Positions 60,849-64,000 of a DNA stretch of 64,000 bases are shown piece after piece. The stretch lies in NCBI GenBank assembly GCA_963795775.1, contig CAWCJL010000002.1:744001-808000 (forward strand), given 5' to 3'. The DNA comes from CAWCJL01 sp963795775. Its GTDB lineage: Bacteria; Acidobacteriota; Terriglobia; Terriglobales; Acidobacteriaceae. Position 1 is the first letter of the stretch. Each line of letters begins with the position of its first letter. The notes beneath the pieces were generated by a model that saw only the letters and a list, made by a program, of their open reading frames with translations, was not told where the DNA came from and ran no database searches. Both the position numbers and the translations under genes were made by a program.

Positions 60849-61616
60849 TTGGTCAGGAAATGTTTTGTCATACAAAGATTCGACGGAGGCCGCTATGACC
60901 GGTTGTATCACGAAATCTTCTCGCCTGCCATTGAACTTGCCGGTTTTCAGCAATATAGAGTTGATCAAGACCCTGGTGCTTCGATCCCCATCGAATCGAT
61001 CGAGCGCGAAATAAGTGAATCGGATGCTTGTTTTGCAGAAATTTCCGAAGATAATCCTAACGTTTGGTTTGAGCTGGGATACTCAATAGCACGAGAGAAG
61101 CCGCTTTGCCTAGTGTGTTCGAGCACAAGAACAAGATTTCCATTCGACATTCAACATCGGCTGGTAATTAGATACCCTAGTGATTTTGATGAACTACGGA
61201 CTCGTATAGCAGACCGTATGAAGAGTGTGGTTCTGAGTGGCTTATCTCTGCAGATGAATGCAAATACCGTGAAGGGCATGTCTATTGCCCGGGATACGAG
61301 TGGCCTTAAGCCACACGAGTTGCTCGCGCTAACTATCGTCTTCCAATCTCAATTTGTAGGATCCATCACTGGATGGTCTTTACAGCAAGACATGGAAAGG
61401 GGCGGGTTCACTGCAGCGGCTTCCGGCTTAGCAATAACAGGTCTTCGTCGCAAGGGCTTCATCGACGTTAAACGGGAAAGAGATTCCGATGGTGAGAGAA
61501 TCGATCTGGAGGTGACCCCGGAGGGAGAAGAATGGCTAATGGAGCACCAAGATCAGTTAAATCTTCAGATCGAATATCCCCGCCAGAAGAAAGCCTCGGA
61601 GGATTTTAATTTCTAG
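60849..61616 (+). CDS. NDT/TIR-like domain fused to winged helix, candidate defence effector
   Basis: Residues 1-110 look like a nucleoside 2-deoxyribosyltransferase/TIR-like fold: CFVIQRFDGGRYDRLYHEIF, AGFQQYRVDQD, IEREISESDACFAEISEDNP (Asp59, Asn69), then NVWFELGYSIAREKP with the probable catalytic Glu75, and FPFDIQHRLVIRY. Residues about 150-235 are a winged helix: LKPHELLALTIVFQ, GLAITGLRRKGFIDVKRERD, DLEVTPEGEEWL. Proteins with this kind of N-terminal domain cleave N-glycosidic bonds of nucleotides or NAD in anti-phage systems; the NDT-plus-winged-helix order is that of the Retron-Eco1 effector. No reverse transcriptase is present here. TTG 60849 has GGAGG 7 bases upstream. Codons such as AGA, ATA and TTA, rare nearby, indicate transfer. 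Confidence 0.75.
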   Translation: MVRKCFVIQRFDGGRYDRLYHEIFSPAIELAGFQQYRVDQDPGASIPIESIEREISESDACFAEISEDNPNVWFELGYSIAREKPLCLVCSSTRTRFPFDIQHRLVIRYPSDFDELRTRIADRMKSVVLSGLSLQMNANTVKGMSIARDTSGLKPHELLALTIVFQSQFVGSITGWSLQQDMERGGFTAAASGLAITGLRRKGFIDVKRERDSDGERIDLEVTPEGEEWLMEHQDQLNLQIEYPRQKKASEDFNF

Positions 61617-61640
61617 GTCAGCATCTACTACAAGCTATCG

Positions 61641-61670
61641 AAGAGCCACCGCGAGGGTGGCTCTTTTCTT
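61641..61670 (+). terminator. rho-independent terminator of the island gene
   Basis: AAGAGCCACC and GGTGGCTCTT, 10-bp stem with a 5-base loop, followed by TTCTTTT, 24 bases after the stop. On the minus strand it lies beyond dnaN and lacks a T-run. Confidence 0.85.
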
Positions 61671-61706
61671 TTGCGCCGAAGGCGCGTATGCCCGTGCGGC
61701 CAGCAC

Positions 61707-62903
61707 TCAGATGCGCATGGGCATGATGATGTAGCGGTATTTGGTGTCGTCGGAGGGGTCTTCGGGGCGCATCTGGCCGGCGGACTGGGCGTCTTTGAAT
61801 TCGAGGCGGACTTCGCCGGTGTTGCCGGTGGCCTTGAGGAAGTCGAGGAGGTAGGAGGAGTTGAAGCCGACGACGAGGGGGTCGAAGGCGTAGGGGGACT
61901 CGATGGTGTCTTCGGATTCGCCGCTCTCGGTGGAGGAGCTGGAGATTTTGAGTTCGTTGCCTTCGAGGCGGATCTTGATGGCGCCGGAGCGCTCGTCGGC
62001 GAACTGGGCGACGCGCTGGATGGAGCCGGTGAGTTCTTCCGAGCGGACGATGATGAACTTGTTGTTGTCGCGCGGGAGGACGGCTTCGTAGTTGGGGAAC
62101 TGGCCGGTCAGCTTGCGCGAGGTGAGGACGCGGTGGCCGATGCGGAAGAAGAGCTGGTTTTCGTCGTCGGCGAACTCGAGGAACTCGACGTCGGAGTTGG
62201 CGATGAGGGACTGGATTTCCGCGAGGGCTTTGCGCGGGATGAGGGTCTTCTTTTCGCCGCCGGGGAGAGCGCCCAGGGACTCGCCGGTCTTTTCGACGTG
62301 GGCGAGGCGGTGGCCATCGGTGGCGACCATGGCGATCGACTCGGGCTTGAGGATGAGCAGGGCGCCGTTGAGGGTGTAGCGGGACTCTTCGTTGGAGATG
62401 GCGAAGATGGTCTTGGCGATCATGCTCTTGAGGGTGGCCAGGGGGAGGCGGATGACGGCGGCCTCGGGGAACTCCGGGACTTGGGGGAAGTTGGCGCGGG
62501 CCATGCCGACCATTTTGGTATTGGAGCGGCCGGAGCGGATCTGGACCCAGTGGTTCTCCATGAGCTTGACGGAGATTTCGCCGTCGGGGAGGAGCTTGAT
62601 GTAGTCGTAAAGCTTGCGCGCGGGGATGGTGCAGGCGCCGGCTTTCTTGACTTTGGCGGCGCAGGAGGTGCGGATGCTCTGGTCGAGGTCGGTGGCGGTG
62701 ATGGTGAGGCGGCCGGGGCGCTCGGGGCTGTCGCCGGGCGTGGCCTCGAGGAGGAAGTTCGACAGGATGGGGATGGTGGTTTTGCGCTCGACGACGGATT
62801 GCGTGGCGGTGAGCTCGCGGAGGAGGTCGTGGCGGCCGATGCCGATCTCCATGGCAAAGCCCTGAACGGTGTGCTTGTCTGCTTCGAGTCCTACGCCGGG
62901 CAT
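61707..62903 (-). CDS. dnaN: DNA polymerase III subunit beta (sliding clamp)
   Basis: The clamp tethers polymerase III to DNA. Three clamp domains are visible: LTATQSVVERKTTIPILSNF in the first, MVGMARANFPQVPEFPEAAV and FAISNEESRYTLNGALL in the second, and RSEELTGSIQRVAQFADERS plus the closing YRYIIMPMRI in the third, the last forming the partner-binding pocket. ATG 62903 has AGGGAG 6 bases upstream and gives 398 residues; ATG 62852 (MEIGIGRHDLL) aligns exactly with the E. coli start and gives 381. dnaA and recF are not adjacent. Confidence 0.94.
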   Translation of the reverse strand: MPGVGLEADKHTVQGFAMEIGIGRHDLLRELTATQSVVERKTTIPILSNFLLEATPGDSPERPGRLTITATDLDQSIRTSCAAKVKKAGACTIPARKLYDYIKLLPDGEISVKLMENHWVQIRSGRSNTKMVGMARANFPQVPEFPEAAVIRLPLATLKSMIAKTIFAISNEESRYTLNGALLILKPESIAMVATDGHRLAHVEKTGESLGALPGGEKKTLIPRKALAEIQSLIANSDVEFLEFADDENQLFFRIGHRVLTSRKLTGQFPNYEAVLPRDNNKFIIVRSEELTGSIQRVAQFADERSGAIKIRLEGNELKISSSSTESGESEDTIESPYAFDPLVVGFNSSYLLDFLKATGNTGEVRLEFKDAQSAGQMRPEDPSDDTKYRYIIMPMRI

Positions 62904-63096
62904 GGTGTGCTCCCTGGGTGCTGTGTGCGTGTCGAGGTTGACCCACTGTACACCGGTTGGGCGGGGCGGTGGGTAACGAATCTGATTGTAGCGGCGGAGG
63001 GGGCGTGGAAGACGCGTCCGGGATGCGGAAATCGGGGCGGCGAAGAGGGGTGGACGCGAAACGCGGGTTGCGTGGGGCAGGGCATGGCGGGGTCCG

Positions 63097-63164
63097 CGAC
63101 GGCTACGACTACGGGGTAAGGAAACTACATACAAAGTGGTATTGAGATACCGTCGTAGCCGTCG
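63097..63164. repeat. 13-bp inverted repeat around an AT-rich centre
   Basis: CGACGGCTACGAC (63097-63109) and its exact complement GTCGTAGCCGTCG (63152-63164) flank 42 bases, of which 63118-63148 are AT-rich, unlike the surrounding DNA. It lies 195 bases upstream of dnaN. Confidence 0.8.
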
Positions 63165-63170
63165 TTCGCT

Positions 63171-63422
63171 GCGGAAAAGTGGAGAAGTCCGAGGAATACG
63201 CGCCAGGAGCGGGGGGACGCAGGGTGCGCGTTTTCCAAAACAGGACGGCGGACCGGAGGACGGCGAGGAACACGGGGTCGAAAGCCGGGATGGGCTGCCC
63301 GGTTGTCCTCGCGACCCACAGCGGCGTGGGCGGGGTGTGGGGGAAAACCGGCCGACGGGGGTGGAAAAGGTGCGCCGGCGCAGTGTTAACGCGGGTGTTC
63401 GGGGGGCGGGCTTTCCACACGG
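63171..63422. other. cluster of DnaA-box-like motifs upstream of dnaN, speculative
   Basis: Related motifs: CTTCTCCACTTTTCCGC (minus, 63171-63187), TTTTCCCCCACAC (minus, 63335-63347), CCTTTTCCAC (minus, 63361-63370) and CTTTCCACAC (plus, 63411-63420). None equals TTATCCACA. The region has no gene on either strand. Confidence 0.3.
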
Positions 63423-63487
63423 GGGTGGATTTGCACGGTTTCCGCAGGCGGTGGTGTGGGGTGAGCGCTTTCCCGCGTTGGGAGAAA

Positions 63488-63760
63488 AAAAGCAGATCCC
63501 TCGGCTCGCTTCGCTCGCTCGGGTTGACACATTGCCGTTGGCGGAGTCTTGGGTGGGGCTAGCAGACCGCAGGTCCTTCGACTCCGTGAGCCGAGACAGC
63601 CGGCTCACTTCGCTCAGGATGACAAGATTAGGGGTCAGGGATCAGAGATCGGGGATCAGAGAAACCGGAAGTCCTTCGACTCGCTCTCGACTCCAGCACG
63701 CAACTGCGGCGTGCCGGGGACCCCGGTGCGCTCGCTCAGGATGACACGGGGATTTGTAGC
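63488..63760. repeat. REP-type elements upstream of the last gene
   Basis: GCAGATCCCTCGGCTCGC...CGGGTTGACA (63492-63530), CCGCAGGTCCTTCGACTCCGTGAGCC with hairpin (63568-63624), GGGGTCAGGGATCAG heptamers (63630-63660), then a GAAGTCCTTCGACTCGC half fused to CTCCAGCACGCAACTGCGGCGTGCC...GGACCCCGG...CAGGATGACA (63667-63747). Confidence 0.75.
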
Positions 63761-63791
63761 GGGCCGCGCTAGCGAGAGGGGAACCAGGGCG

Positions 63792-64000
63792 CTACTTCTT
63801 TTCGCGCTCCCAGTGCTCCTCGTGGCGGTCGTCGCGATAGAGGACAGAGGCGACGCGGCCGGCGGGGTCGCGTTCGAAGGTGAGGCGGACGGAGCTGCCG
63901 CTGGGGTAGAAGAACGTCGTGGGGCTTTCCGGGAGCAGCTCGTTGAGGTCGCCGGTGCGGTTCTTGGAGAAGAGCTTGTCGCCTTCGCGCAAGACGGTGA
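63792..64000 (-). CDS. C-terminal end of a gene entering from the right edge
   Basis: The frame is open through base 64000, so only the last 69 residues are seen. They read VLREGDKLFSKNRTGDLNEL, then FFYPSGSSVRLTFERDPAGR and a closing charged YRDDRHEEHWEREKK. This beta-rich pattern resembles the C-terminal lipocalin-like (DUF3471-type) domain appended to beta-lactamase-family serine hydrolases and to some peptidases. The catalytic part lies outside the window. Confidence 0.6.
   Translation of the reverse strand, partial: TVLREGDKLFSKNRTGDLNELLPESPTTFFYPSGSSVRLTFERDPAGRVASVLYRDDRHEEHWEREKK

Noticed and set aside
60783..60968. Minus-strand 61-codon frame overlapping the start of the island gene
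   Set aside because: No ribosome site, overlaps the promoter and coding start of a well-supported gene.
60849..61616. Complete retron
   Set aside because: No reverse transcriptase gene or msr-msd RNA is visible in the window; only the effector-like domain order matches.
61671..63119. 482-codon plus-strand frame opposite dnaN
   Set aside because: Same antisense GC artefact; dnaN on the other strand is conserved end to end.

Overview
The window is GC-rich DNA that most resembles the class Terriglobia of the Acidobacteriota (Acidobacteriaceae type). Pointers are a PadR regulator beside a very large orphan FtsX/MacB-type permease, many intergenic palindromic repeats of the GCAGATCCCTCGG...CGGGATGACA kind, and the family flavour of the proteins. 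This placement is an inference from gene content; no rRNA gene is present. The left edge cuts a methyltransferase gene and the right edge cuts an unidentified gene.

Layout. 1-6 kb: partial methyltransferase, a secreted NTR/TIMP-like protein, padR with an operator spanning its promoter, and the orphan permease. 6-12 kb: gyrA (-), a polytopic membrane protein (-), a GNAT acetyltransferase (+). 12-17 kb: two sialidase-like secreted paralogs (-) sharing an upstream element, the second frameshifted, then murQ (-). 17-22 kb: a tandem repeat block, a small conserved-looking protein, a pseudokinase-TM-SPOR protein with two frame breaks, ruvB, and a DUF2911 protein. 22-30 kb: an ATP-grasp/flavin-monooxygenase pair (+), a minus run of DPP4-like peptidase, OppD-like ATPase and metallophosphoesterase, then a peroxiredoxin-like protein. 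30-36 kb: a long minus-strand housekeeping run, ispE, tRNA-Gln(TTG), prs, rplY, pth, rpsF, rpsR, rplI. 36-49 kb: an MscS channel with a frame break, lpdA, a lycopene-cyclase-like membrane protein, an EF-G paralog, a three-domain AMP-ligase/ACP/PlsC protein, hemB, and a zinc-ribbon membrane protein. 49-58 kb: mutS2 (frame break inside an 18-bp tandem repeat), a type III PKS / FAD oxidoreductase / methyltransferase group, a cytidylate-kinase-like protein, a TPR protein and small genes. 58-64 kb: a DUF1440 protein, two secreted proteins, a short AT-richer island, dnaN (-), and a repeat-rich edge.

Three things stand out. First, the island (about 60446-61640) differs in composition from its surroundings, begins at a truncated copy of the neighbouring DUF1440 gene, and carries one intact gene. 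That gene joins a nucleoside-deoxyribosyltransferase/TIR-like domain to a winged helix, an architecture seen in anti-phage effectors such as the Retron-Eco1 effector. It is my best candidate for an undescribed system. Second, intergenic DNA is packed with at least six families of repeats (short REP-like, long inverted repeats, 7-bp tandem repeats), some lying between ribosomal-protein genes of one operon. Third, six otherwise well-conserved genes carry seven single-base frame breaks, six of them in the +1 direction, which looks more like residual assembly or sequencing indels than biology.

Several genes (padR, ruvB, mutS2, hemB) have a promoter -10 box only 6-8 bases before the start codon and so appear leaderless.
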